From positions 1 to 64,000 of the forward strand of contig NZ_MDSK01000031.1 of assembly GCF_002940205.1 (NCBI RefSeq): a stretch of 64,000 nucleotides of DNA, in the 5' to 3' direction. This stretch comes from Xanthomonas arboricola pv. guizotiae. Its GTDB lineage: Bacteria; Pseudomonadota; Gammaproteobacteria; Xanthomonadales; Xanthomonadaceae. The notes below the pieces were generated by a model, which saw nothing but the letters and a program-made list of their open reading frames with translations, ran no database searches and was not told the origin of the DNA. The position numbers were made by a program, and so were the translations under genes. Shown here piece by piece: positions 52,048 through 61,922 of this stretch; the first letter of the stretch is position 1; every line of letters begins with the position of its first letter.

Positions 52048-53448
52048 ATGAAGACGACCATTTCCGCCCAGCTTGGCCAGCAACTGCACCTGACCCCGCA
52101 GTTGCTGCAGTCGATCCGTCTGTTGCAATTGGACGGCATGCAGTTGGAACTGGAAATCCGTCGCGCGCTGGAAACCAATCCGCTACTGGAACTGGAAGAA
52201 CTGGCCGACAGCGACGCCGCCGCGACCAGCGACGATGGCGCTTCCGATGTCGCCGCCTTCGATGAACTGCCGGAAAGCACGATGTGGGACGTGCAGGGCA
52301 GCAGCTGGAACGGCGACGACGACGACCGCATGCAGCGCGTGGCAGCCGGCGAATCCACCGACCCGCACGTGCGCATCCTGCGCGCTCTGGCGCTGGACCT
52401 GGACGAGGCCGCATTGGGGGCCGCCGCGTTCTGGCTGGAGCAGACCGACGACGCCGGCTATCTGACCGAGGCCATCGCGACGCTGCAGCAGCTGGGTGCC
52501 ACCCGTCTTGGTATGACCGTGCAGGCAGTGGAAGTGGTCCGTCAGCGCCTGCTGCACGGCGACCCGGCCGGCCTGGCCGCCTGCGACCTGCGCGAGTGCC
52601 TGCAGGCCCAGCTGAGCACCCTGCCCGGCCGCGTGCCGGCGCGTCATCTGGCCGCGCGCATCCTTGCCGGCGACCTGGACCTGCTGGCCAGCCACGACTA
52701 TCCGCTGCTGGCGCGCGCACACGATGCCGAGGTGGACGATGTGCGCGAAGCGGTACGGCTGATCCTGTCGCTGCAGCCGCGCCCCGGCGACGACCTGTTG
52801 CAGGAAAGCAACGCCAGCGTGATTCCCGACGTACTCGCCTGGCATGCCGATGGCAGCTGGCGGGTGGCGTTGAACCCGGCCACCACGCATCGGGTGAGCA
52901 TCAACCCCGTGCATGAGCGCGCACTGGCCGAGGCCGGCGACGCCGCCCAGCCGCTGCGCGACATGCTGCAGGAAGCGCGCTGGCTGACCCGCGGCCTGTC
53001 GATGCGCTACGAGACCCTGCTGCGCGCCACGCGCGCCATCGTCGAACGCCAGGCCGCCTTCCTGGTGCGCGGCGAAGAAGCGATGGCACCGCTGACGCTG
53101 AAGGAAATCGCCGATGAGATCGGCATGCACGAATCGACGATTTCGCGCATTACCACCGGCAAATACATCCAGACCCCGCGCGGCACCTTCGAGCTCAAGC
53201 ACTTCTTTGCGGTGCGCCTGGAAGGCGCCAGCGTCTCCGGCCAGGCGGTCAAGGCGATGGTGCGGCGACTGATCGAAAGCGAGCCGGCCGGGCGGCCGCT
53301 GGCCGACGAAGCCATCGCCGGGCTGTTGTCGCGCCAGGGCGTTAATATTGCCCGTCGCACTGTGGCCAAGTACCGCGAACAACTCGACATCGCCCCGGCA
53401 CGCGAGCGCCGCCGCATCAACAAACCGCTGCTTGCCCGGGCAGGATAA
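52048..53448 (+). CDS. rpoN2: RNA polymerase sigma-54 factor RpoN2
   Basis: The flagellar copy of sigma-54; Xanthomonas carries a second rpoN elsewhere. The 466-residue protein has the activator-interacting region I (MKTTISAQLGQQLHLTPQLLQSIRLLQL), an acidic region II (about 50-100), the core-binding domain, and the RpoN box ARRTVAKYRE near residue 440. It is shorter than typical RpoN. It precedes vemR by 8 bases and should recognise the GG-N10-GC sites listed in this window. Confidence 0.95.
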   Translation: MKTTISAQLGQQLHLTPQLLQSIRLLQLDGMQLELEIRRALETNPLLELEELADSDAAATSDDGASDVAAFDELPESTMWDVQGSSWNGDDDDRMQRVAAGESTDPHVRILRALALDLDEAALGAAAFWLEQTDDAGYLTEAIATLQQLGATRLGMTVQAVEVVRQRLLHGDPAGLAACDLRECLQAQLSTLPGRVPARHLAARILAGDLDLLASHDYPLLARAHDAEVDDVREAVRLILSLQPRPGDDLLQESNASVIPDVLAWHADGSWRVALNPATTHRVSINPVHERALAEAGDAAQPLRDMLQEARWLTRGLSMRYETLLRATRAIVERQAAFLVRGEEAMAPLTLKEIADEIGMHESTISRITTGKYIQTPRGTFELKHFFAVRLEGASVSGQAVKAMVRRLIESEPAGRPLADEAIAGLLSRQGVNIARRTVAKYREQLDIAPARERRRINKPLLARAG

Positions 53449-53456
53449 GGACTACT

Positions 53457-53832
53457 ATGAGCAAACTCACCGTGCTGCTGGTCGACGACCACGAGGGCTT
53501 CATCAACGCTGCGATGCGTCATTTTCGCAAAGTGGAGTGGCTCGATATCGTGGGCAGTGCCGCCAATGGACTGGAAGCGATCGAGCGCTCTGAGTCGCTG
53601 CGCCCCAATGTCGTGCTGATGGACCTGGCCATGCCGGAGATGGGCGGGCTGCAGGCAACGCGTCTGATCAAGACGCAGGACGATCCGCCGTATATTGTCA
53701 TCGCGAGCCACTTCGACGATGCAGAGCATCGTGAACATGCTCTTCGCGCGGGTGCTGACAATTTTGTTAGCAAGCTGTCCTATATCCAGGAAGTCATGCC
53801 AATCCTGGAGGGCCTGACGGAAGGAGCCAGGA

Positions 53833-53840
<8 letters not shown>
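53457..53840 (+). CDS. vemR: Single-domain response regulator VemR
   Basis: A 127-residue stand-alone receiver with acidic pocket Asp10/Asp11, acceptor Asp56 in VLMDLAMPEMGG and Lys in FVSKLSY. Its place between rpoN2 and fleQ and its size match VemR of X. campestris, which affects virulence, exopolysaccharide and motility and is reported to work with RpoN2 and FleQ. Its end overlaps the fleQ start by 8 bases. Confidence 0.93.
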
Positions 53841-55317
<1,477 letters not shown>

Positions 55318-55344
55318 GCGGGCCGATCTCCTGGCCCGGCTCGC

Positions 55345-55360
55345 TGGCATAGCGCTTGCT
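55345..55360 (+). promoter_or_regulatory. Sigma-54 promoter before the glycan cluster
   Basis: TGGCATA-GCGC-TTGCT keeps the GG-N10-GC core and a perfect TTGCT, with two differences in the -24 box. It sits 27 bases after the fleQ stop and 75 bases before the aminotransferase start, so the cluster is likely co-regulated with flagellar genes by RpoN2 and FleQ. Confidence 0.75.
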
Positions 55361-55435
55361 TCAGCAGGATCGCCCCGTCCGCAGCCGTCGGCTGCGGCGG
55401 AATCCCGACATTCACCAGCACCTGCCGAGGCATTG

Positions 55436-56545
55436 ATGCCCATCCCTGTCACCAGTCCGCTGCTGCCGCCGCTGGAAGAATTTCTGCCCTATCTGGAGCA
55501 GATCTGGTCCAGCCGCATTCTCAGCAATGGCGGTGACATGCATCACGCGTTCGAACGCGCGTTGTGCGAATACCTGGGCGTGCCGCACCTGGCCTTGCTC
55601 ACCAACGGCACCACCGCGTTGATCACCGCGCTGCAGGCGCTGCGCATCACCGGGGAGGTCATCACCACGCCCTACTCGTTCGTGGCCACCGCGCATTCGC
55701 TGCTGTGGAAAAGCATCACGCCGGTGTTCGTGGATATCGACCCGCTGACGCTCAACATGGATCCGTCCAAGATCGAGGCGGCCATCACCCCGCAGACCAC
55801 CGCCATCATGCCGGTGCACTGCTACGGCACCGCCTGCGATACCGCTGCCATCACGCGCATCGCCGACATCTACAACCTCAAGGTGATCTACGACGCGGCG
55901 CATGCCTTCGGCGTGCGCGATGAGGGTGGCTCGATCCTGCGTCATGGCGACCTGAGCGTATTGAGCTTCCATGCCACCAAGGTGTTCAACACCTTCGAAG
56001 GTGGCGCCATCGTCTGCCCGGACGAAAGAACCTATCAGCGCATCGGGCATCTGAAGAACTTCGGCTTCGTCGATGAGACCACGGTGGTGGCGCCGGGCAT
56101 CAACGGCAAGATGAACGAAATCAGCGCGGCCTTCGGCCTGCTGCAGCTCAAGCACATCGATCACGCCATCGCCCAGCGCAGCGCCATCGATGCGCAGTAT
56201 CGGCAGCGATTGAGCGATGTTCGCGGCGTGCGCTGCGTGGCGCGGCCCGATCACGCCAGTGCCAACTACGCGTACTTTCCGATCCTGGTGCAGGACGACT
56301 ACCCGCTGTCGCGCGATGCGCTGTACCAAGTGATGCGCGAGCACGGCATCCTGGTGCGGCGGTACTTCTATCCGTTGATCAGCGATTTCCCGATGTATCG
56401 CGCCCTGCCCTCCTCGGCGCCGGCATGGCTGCCGGTCGCGCGCTCAGTGGCCGCACAGGTATTGTGCCTGCCAATCTTTCCTGGCCTGACCCGCGACCAG
56501 GTCGATACCATTGCCGATCTGATCGCCGGCGCACAGGCAACATGA
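55436..56545 (+). CDS. DegT/DnrJ/EryC1-family sugar aminotransferase
   Basis: A 369-residue PLP enzyme of the type that makes amino sugars from nucleotide-linked keto-sugars. Marks are TNGTTALITALQAL (55-70), DAAHAFGV (153-160) and the PLP Lys182 in FHATKVFNTFEGG. The fold resembles VioA/FdtB, which act on dTDP-4-keto or 3-keto-6-deoxyhexose. ATG 55436 gives the usual N-terminus. First gene of the cluster that follows fleQ; its product is likely the sugar part of a flagellin glycan. Confidence 0.9.
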   Translation: MPIPVTSPLLPPLEEFLPYLEQIWSSRILSNGGDMHHAFERALCEYLGVPHLALLTNGTTALITALQALRITGEVITTPYSFVATAHSLLWKSITPVFVDIDPLTLNMDPSKIEAAITPQTTAIMPVHCYGTACDTAAITRIADIYNLKVIYDAAHAFGVRDEGGSILRHGDLSVLSFHATKVFNTFEGGAIVCPDERTYQRIGHLKNFGFVDETTVVAPGINGKMNEISAAFGLLQLKHIDHAIAQRSAIDAQYRQRLSDVRGVRCVARPDHASANYAYFPILVQDDYPLSRDALYQVMREHGILVRRYFYPLISDFPMYRALPSSAPAWLPVARSVAAQVLCLPIFPGLTRDQVDTIADLIAGAQAT

Positions 56546-56609
56546 TCGCAACACGCTGCAGCTGCATTCCAGACTCCCATCTCTTCAACAGGCAACCAGG
56601 CGAGCTCGC

Positions 56610-56834
56610 ATGACCCAGGCAACGTTTATCGAGAACTTCCTCTCCGCCACCGACTTCCAGGAGCCGGTGGAGGTCACGCTGGACACCGTGCTGCTGGAAT
56701 TGCCGGAGTGGGATTCGCTGGCGGCGCTGGGGGTGATCGTCATGTTCGACATGGAGTACGGCAAGACCATTACCGGCGAAGATCTCACCGCTGCCATCAC
56801 CGTCGGCGATCTCTACAAACTGACCGAGGCGTAA
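56610..56834 (+). CDS. Acyl carrier protein of the glycan cluster
   Basis: A 74-residue acidic helical protein with the phosphopantetheine site WDSLAAL (Ser36). It is distinct from the housekeeping AcpP in sequence and is placed directly before a KAS III-like gene, 5 bases away. It probably carries the acyl group built by the next enzymes. Confidence 0.9.
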   Translation: MTQATFIENFLSATDFQEPVEVTLDTVLLELPEWDSLAALGVIVMFDMEYGKTITGEDLTAAITVGDLYKLTEA

Positions 56835-56839
56835 GCACC

Positions 56840-57880
56840 ATGCCGACCTCCACGCTGCACAACGTCCGCTTTGCCGGCATGGCGACATGCGTGCCCAAGC
56901 GGGTGGTGTCCAATCTCACCGACTGCCGGCCGCAGATCCGTTCCGAACGCGAGCGCCTGGTGCGCAACATCGGCATCGAGACGCGCCGTATGGCCGCGGA
57001 GTGGCAGTGTTTTTCCGACCTGGCCTTCGATGCGACCGAAGTGCTGCTCGAGAAGCTGCAGTGGAAGCGCGAGGAGATCGATGCACTGATCGTGGTGACG
57101 CAGTCGCCGGACTATCCAATTCCGGCCACCGCAATCATCCTGCAGGACCGGCTGGGGCTGTCGCATGCCACCGTCGCCTTCGACGTCAACCTGGGCTGCT
57201 CGGCCTACCCGTTCGGCATCAACCTGCTCGGCTCGATGATCGCCGCCGGCGGCGTCAAGAAGGGCCTGCTGCTGGTCGGCGACCGCAGCGCGAACCTGGA
57301 AGACCCGATCTTCTCTGACTCCGGCACCGCCACCGCGCTGGAGTTCAGCGCCGACGCGCCGCCGATGTACTTCGACCTCAACAGCGATGGCAGTGGCTAC
57401 AAGGCGATCATCCTGCCGGTGGGCGGCCAGCGCGAGCCGGTGACCCTGCAGCACCTGATCCCGTTCCGCGAAGAGCCCGATGGTCAGTGGCGACGTGCAA
57501 CTGACCTGATCCTGGACGGCGTGGCAGTGTTGAGCTTCTCCACGCAACGTATCCCACCGGCGGTACAGAAACTTCTCGACTACACCGGCGTATCCAAGGA
57601 TGAGATCGATTACTTCGTGTTCCATCAAGCCAACCGCATGATCAACGAGACCATTCGCAAGAAGCTCGGCCTGCCAGTGGAAAAAGTTCCTTCGACGCTG
57701 CGCGACTTCGGCAACACCAGCGGCGCCTCACTGCCGGTGACCATGACCGCGCGCATCAACAGGGAACTCGAATCCGGGCCCAAGCGTGTGTTGTTGTGCG
57801 GATTCGGTATCGGCTTGTCGTGGGGCACGTGCCTGCTGGATATCGACGGTGCTGTGTTTCCTGATTTGATTGAGTCATGA
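56840..57880 (+). CDS. 3-oxoacyl-ACP synthase III-like protein
   Basis: A 346-residue FabH-like condensing enzyme with the catalytic set Cys120 (NLGCSAYPFG), His262 (VFHQANRM) and Asn292 (FGNTSGAS). These spacings match FabH, so it should be active. Within an amino-sugar cluster such enzymes (for example VioB-type in Pseudomonas syringae) make a short 3-oxoacyl unit for N-acylation. It overlaps the next gene as ATGA. Confidence 0.92.
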   Translation: MPTSTLHNVRFAGMATCVPKRVVSNLTDCRPQIRSERERLVRNIGIETRRMAAEWQCFSDLAFDATEVLLEKLQWKREEIDALIVVTQSPDYPIPATAIILQDRLGLSHATVAFDVNLGCSAYPFGINLLGSMIAAGGVKKGLLLVGDRSANLEDPIFSDSGTATALEFSADAPPMYFDLNSDGSGYKAIILPVGGQREPVTLQHLIPFREEPDGQWRRATDLILDGVAVLSFSTQRIPPAVQKLLDYTGVSKDEIDYFVFHQANRMINETIRKKLGLPVEKVPSTLRDFGNTSGASLPVTMTARINRELESGPKRVLLCGFGIGLSWGTCLLDIDGAVFPDLIES

Positions 57881-58644
57881 CGGCTACACCTGCAGCAACT
57901 ACCGACGCGTTCGGACTGCAACGCAAGACCATTCTGGTGACCGGCGCTTCGTCGGGCATTGGCGCTGCAGTTGCTACGCTGTGCGCGCGTCTGGGCGCGA
58001 GCGTGGTGCTCACCGGGCGCGATACCGCACGGCTGGATGCGGTTGCCGGAGCAATGCAGGGCAGCGGGCATGCAGTGGTGGCCGGCGATCTGACTGAAGA
58101 AGACACCCGCACACGCCTGCTGCATGCCGCCGAGCGGTATCACGGGCTGGTGTCCTGCGCAGGCGTCGCCGCGTTGGTGCCGTTCCGCATGGCCGCAGAA
58201 AAGCATCTGCAACAGATGCTGTCGGTGAACTATCTGGCACCGATCGCGCTGACGCAGCAGTTGCTGGTCAAGCGCCGCCTGAGCGACGGCGCATCGCTGG
58301 TCTATATTTCGGCATTGTCTGCGCGTGCAGCGCCTCAGGCCGCCGCAGGCTATGCAGCGTCAAAGGCTGCGCTGGAAGCTGCGGTCCGCACGTTGGCGCT
58401 CGAACAGGCCAAACACGGCATCCGCGCCAACTGCATCGCGCCAGGCTACGTGGACACGCCAATGCTGAAGAAATTGGGCACTGCAGCAGATATGGACGAC
58501 AAGATCGGGTTGACGCCGCTGGGGCGCATCGACCCGGATGACATCGCCAAAGGCGCGGTGTATCTGCTGTCGGCCGCCAGCCGCTGGATTACCCGCAGCA
58601 CCTTGACCATTGATGGTGGGATTTCCCTGCCTATCCGCCTATGA
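57877..58644 (+). CDS. Short-chain dehydrogenase/reductase, first copy
   Basis: A 255-residue SDR with the Rossmann motif GASSGIG (23-29) and catalytic Ser145, Tyr159 and Lys163 (YAASK). It is probably a 3-oxoacyl-ACP reductase acting on the product of the preceding KAS III, though sugar reduction is possible. Coupled by ATGA overlaps on both sides. The next gene encodes a diverged second copy. Confidence 0.9.
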   Translation: MTATPAATTDAFGLQRKTILVTGASSGIGAAVATLCARLGASVVLTGRDTARLDAVAGAMQGSGHAVVAGDLTEEDTRTRLLHAAERYHGLVSCAGVAALVPFRMAAEKHLQQMLSVNYLAPIALTQQLLVKRRLSDGASLVYISALSARAAPQAAAGYAASKAALEAAVRTLALEQAKHGIRANCIAPGYVDTPMLKKLGTAADMDDKIGLTPLGRIDPDDIAKGAVYLLSAASRWITRSTLTIDGGISLPIRL

Positions 58645-59420
58645 GCATCGACACCACCATGGCAGCAGACGATACCGTTTCGGCGCTGCTGCACGATATG
58701 TATGGCCTGCACGGCAAGACCGTATTGGTCACTGGCGCATCCAAAGGTATCGGCGAAGCGGTCGCGTGCGCATGCGCGGCTGCGGGGGCGCACCTAATTG
58801 TGACCGGGCGCGATGCGGGGCGTCTGCAAACCACGCTTGCATCGCTACAGGGCGATGGCCATCGCCTGTTTGCCGGCGATCTGAGCGATGCAGCTGTCGT
58901 GCAGCAACTCGCTGCAGAATGCGGCCCCGTCGATGGCGTGGTGCACAGCGCCGGCATTCGCGGGCTGTCGCCGATGAAACTGGTCAGCGAGAAATTCCTG
59001 CGCGAGGTCATGGATATCAATTATCTGGCGCCGGTGATGCTGACCCGCCACCTGTTGGCGCGGCAATCGCTGAAGCCTGGGGGTTCGGTGATCTTTCTGT
59101 CATCCATCGCCGCACTGACCGGTACAGTAGGCGTAGGTCCCTACGCTGGCTCCAAGGCCGCGCTGGTCGGCACGCTGCGGCCGTTGGCGCTGGAGCTGGC
59201 GCGTCGCAAGATCCGCGCGAACGCACTCTGCCCCGGCTTGGTCGAAACCTCATTGATCAATGAGGACAAGGCTTGGTTTGAAGAAAGCCGTAAGCGCTAT
59301 CCATTGGGCATCGGACAACCGGACGACGTAGCGATGGCCTGCCTGTATTTCCTTTCCGATGCCAGCAGCAAAGTGACCGGACAGGCTTTCAGCATGGATG
59401 GAGGCGTTGAGTTCGCATGA
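58641..59420 (+). CDS. Short-chain dehydrogenase/reductase, second copy
   Basis: A 259-residue SDR with GASKGIG (32-38), Ser154, Tyr168 and Lys172 (YAGSK). It shares the overall plan and segments such as ITGRDAGRL/LTGRDTARL and SVNYLAPI/DINYLAPV with its neighbour, which suggests an old tandem duplication. The two may reduce different keto groups. ATGA overlaps link it to both neighbours. Confidence 0.9.
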   Translation: MSIDTTMAADDTVSALLHDMYGLHGKTVLVTGASKGIGEAVACACAAAGAHLIVTGRDAGRLQTTLASLQGDGHRLFAGDLSDAAVVQQLAAECGPVDGVVHSAGIRGLSPMKLVSEKFLREVMDINYLAPVMLTRHLLARQSLKPGGSVIFLSSIAALTGTVGVGPYAGSKAALVGTLRPLALELARRKIRANALCPGLVETSLINEDKAWFEESRKRYPLGIGQPDDVAMACLYFLSDASSKVTGQAFSMDGGVEFA

Positions 59421-60076
59421 CGGCCGAAGCACTTGTTCCGCCCTATCACCTGCTAATCGTTGGCGCGGGCGGCTTCGCAAGAGATATCGCATCGCTGGCG
59501 TACCACGAGGATCCGGCGCACGGCGTTGAATGGGATATCAAAGGTTTTCTAGACGACCGCACGCATCTGCAGGGCACGTCGCGCTGGCCGATTGTAGGCG
59601 ACCCTGCTACCTATCAACCGGTGGAAGGCGACATCTTCATCTGCGCAATCGGTGACCCTGCATCGCGGCGACACTACGCCCGCGCGCTTATAGACAAGGG
59701 TGCGGATTTCATCGTATTCCACCCGCCACCGTCGCGCGAAGCGGCTGCCGGCTACATCGGTCGTGGCGGCGTTTTCGATTCACGGGTATCCATCGGCTCT
59801 GGCAGTCGGCTCGGCGAATTCGTCACCGTGCTGTCTACCTCAATCATCGCGCATGAAGTCAACATCGGCGACTACGTGCAGATCGGCAGCTTCGTATTTA
59901 TCGGCGGAGGCGTAGTGATCGGCAACGATGTGACGATCCACCCGCACGCAACCATCATTCCCGGCATTCACATTGGTGACGGCGCCATTGTCGGCGCCGG
60001 CAGCGTTGTCGTGAAAGACGTGCCCTCCAACAGCACGGTGGCCGGCAATCCTGCGCGTGTCATCTTCACCCGGTGA
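59417..60076 (+). CDS. NeuD/PglD-like hexapeptide acyltransferase
   Basis: A 219-residue protein with an N-terminal nucleotide-sugar binding region (LLIVGAGGFARDIASLAY, residues 11-28; GFLDDR) and a left-handed beta-helix of hexapeptide repeats (about 110-215). His at IIPGIHIGDGA and HEVNIGDYV are candidates for the catalytic base. PglD-type enzymes N-acylate UDP-4-amino sugars. Here the donor might be the cluster's own acyl-ACP instead of acetyl-CoA; that is inference. Confidence 0.85.
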   Translation: MTAEALVPPYHLLIVGAGGFARDIASLAYHEDPAHGVEWDIKGFLDDRTHLQGTSRWPIVGDPATYQPVEGDIFICAIGDPASRRHYARALIDKGADFIVFHPPPSREAAAGYIGRGGVFDSRVSIGSGSRLGEFVTVLSTSIIAHEVNIGDYVQIGSFVFIGGGVVIGNDVTIHPHATIIPGIHIGDGAIVGAGSVVVKDVPSNSTVAGNPARVIFTR

Positions 60077-60107
60077 AGCGGACACGCTGCATTTCAGGAC
60101 CCAGGAC

Positions 60108-61247
60108 ATGACTCGCCACGCACTCGACGTCAAGCACTACACCAGCGCGCAGACCTTTGAACTGGAACAGGTGCGATTATTTGGTCGGCTGTGGAACTTT
60201 GTGGGGCTTTCTTCGCTGGTTGCCGAGCGCAATCAGTTCTTCGCACGCCAGGTGGCCGGCGTCCCGGTGCTGGTGCAGCGCACAGACGCCGGCATCCGCG
60301 CGTTCATCAACCAGTGCCCGCATCGGCAGTCGGCGATCCAGATCAACGGCCACGGCAGGCGCCCATTGGTGTGCCCGTACCACGCATGGTCGTTCGGGCC
60401 GGAAGGCGAATTACGTGGCTTGCCCAATCCGGGCCTCTACCAATTCACTGCCGAAGAAAAAGAAGCCATCTGCCTGCGCAAGTTGCATCTAGCGCAGGTC
60501 GGCCAGCTGCTGTTCGTCAACTTCTCCGAGCAACCGCTATCACTGACCGAACAGTTTGCGCCCGAGTATCTGGAGCAGCTGAGTGATGCATCCTCCCACC
60601 TAGATACGCATATCATCTACAGCTGTCATCGCGTGCGTTACAACTGGAAGTTGAACATGGAGAACGTCAAGGACTACAACCACGTTCCTTTTGTTCATCC
60701 CAAGACCTTCGGTCCTTTGATGACTACCACGGACAAGGCTGCCAGCTCGCAGGAAACCGTGCCAGACACTGCGTCGCCGGTAAAACAACTCTTGCAGGTG
60801 CAGACCGTACCGGCACTGAGCGAGCTCAGCTTTCCGGTGAAGGCGCAGATTACGGCCCAAGACAGCTGGTTTCGTGCGCTGTGCGATCGCTATGGCGAAG
60901 ATGAGGCGTACTACAACTGGTTCGTCTATCCCAACGTGAACTTCTGTAGCGTGCGTGGCGACTATTTTCTGCTGCAGCAATACGACCCGGTCTCGCCATC
61001 GGAAACCGACTACCATCTTTGGGTGATGACGGCACAGCGCAAGCACACGCGTACCGACTTCACCGCGCTACTGAGCGATTTGATCCGAGGCGAGCGCACC
61101 GTCATTGCGGAAGACACCGCTCTGTTGGAACGCATGCAGGCCGGTTTTGGGCCGCACTCGGGCGCAATCATGCACGGTGATTACGAGATTCAACTGGTGC
61201 GCCAGCACCGTTGGTATCGCAAAGCAGTGCTGGAGGATGTGCCGTGA
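60108..61247 (+). CDS. Rieske non-heme iron oxygenase, alpha-subunit type
   Basis: A 379-residue protein with a Rieske centre Cys70-x-His72 and Cys89-x2-His92 (CPH and CPYH) and a C-terminal catalytic domain with the mononuclear iron motif DYNHVPFVHPKTF (Asp-x2-His-x4-His). No ferredoxin or reductase gene is adjacent, so electrons would come from elsewhere. Enzymes of this class hydroxylate, desaturate or demethylate. In this cluster it may oxidise the acyl chain or the sugar. ATG 60108 is chosen over an upstream frame start that overlaps the previous gene. Confidence 0.88.
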   Translation: MTRHALDVKHYTSAQTFELEQVRLFGRLWNFVGLSSLVAERNQFFARQVAGVPVLVQRTDAGIRAFINQCPHRQSAIQINGHGRRPLVCPYHAWSFGPEGELRGLPNPGLYQFTAEEKEAICLRKLHLAQVGQLLFVNFSEQPLSLTEQFAPEYLEQLSDASSHLDTHIIYSCHRVRYNWKLNMENVKDYNHVPFVHPKTFGPLMTTTDKAASSQETVPDTASPVKQLLQVQTVPALSELSFPVKAQITAQDSWFRALCDRYGEDEAYYNWFVYPNVNFCSVRGDYFLLQQYDPVSPSETDYHLWVMTAQRKHTRTDFTALLSDLIRGERTVIAEDTALLERMQAGFGPHSGAIMHGDYEIQLVRQHRWYRKAVLEDVP

Positions 61248-61900
61248 CGTCGCTCATCCTGCTAGGCCAGGACCAGGCGCTTTCCCAAGCAGAACACACG
61301 GCGCGCGCTTGTGGACTTGCGCACAGCGTCATCGCTTTGGAATCGGCAGACCGGCATAACTTTGACCTAAGCAATTTTTTTGGGCGCTTTTCGGCAGCCA
61401 GCACTGAGGTCTTCGTTGCGCTGGACGCACGGGCGGTGAACTATGCACGCCACAAGTTGATCGCACAGCTGCGGCTTGCCGGGTATCGATTGGCGAACCT
61501 GGTTTCCCCAGCGGCAATCGTCGACGACGATGTGCGCTTGATGGGCAATGTGCATATCGGACCTGGCTGCAATGTGGCAGCTGGCGTGCGTATTGGCGTT
61601 GGCAGTTGGCTCGATCGCCAAGTCGTGATCGAACAAGATGTATGCCTTGGCACCTGTGTCACATTGCAGGCACGTGTTTTGATTGGGAACGGCGTGCAAA
61701 TCGGCCAAGGCAGTACGCTCGGTAGTGCCAGCATCGCGACTGCCAACACCAGGGTTGGCAGGCATTGCGAATGGCTTTTACCGACCGTGCTGCCGAGCAA
61801 TCTATCGGACAGATCTTTCCATGACGCACTGATGCCTGAAGGTGCACGCATCCTGCGAGCGACCGAACCATCCAAGCAAATCCAAATGCAAATTTGCTGA
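61244..61900 (+). CDS. Second NeuD/PglD-like hexapeptide acyltransferase
   Basis: A 218-residue protein that starts at GTG 61244, overlapping the Rieske stop as GTGA. An N-terminal part (SLILLGQDQALSQAEHTARACG) lacks the clear GxGGF loop of PglD, and a hexapeptide-repeat helix follows (about 90-190). It is related in plan to the acyltransferase two genes upstream but clearly diverged. The putative acceptor-binding domain is altered, so the substrate may differ. Base composition is less GC-rich than upstream. Confidence 0.75.
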   Translation: MTSLILLGQDQALSQAEHTARACGLAHSVIALESADRHNFDLSNFFGRFSAASTEVFVALDARAVNYARHKLIAQLRLAGYRLANLVSPAAIVDDDVRLMGNVHIGPGCNVAAGVRIGVGSWLDRQVVIEQDVCLGTCVTLQARVLIGNGVQIGQGSTLGSASIATANTRVGRHCEWLLPTVLPSNLSDRSFHDALMPEGARILRATEPSKQIQMQIC

Positions 61901-61922
61901 CCCGAATTATAGAGAGCACGTG

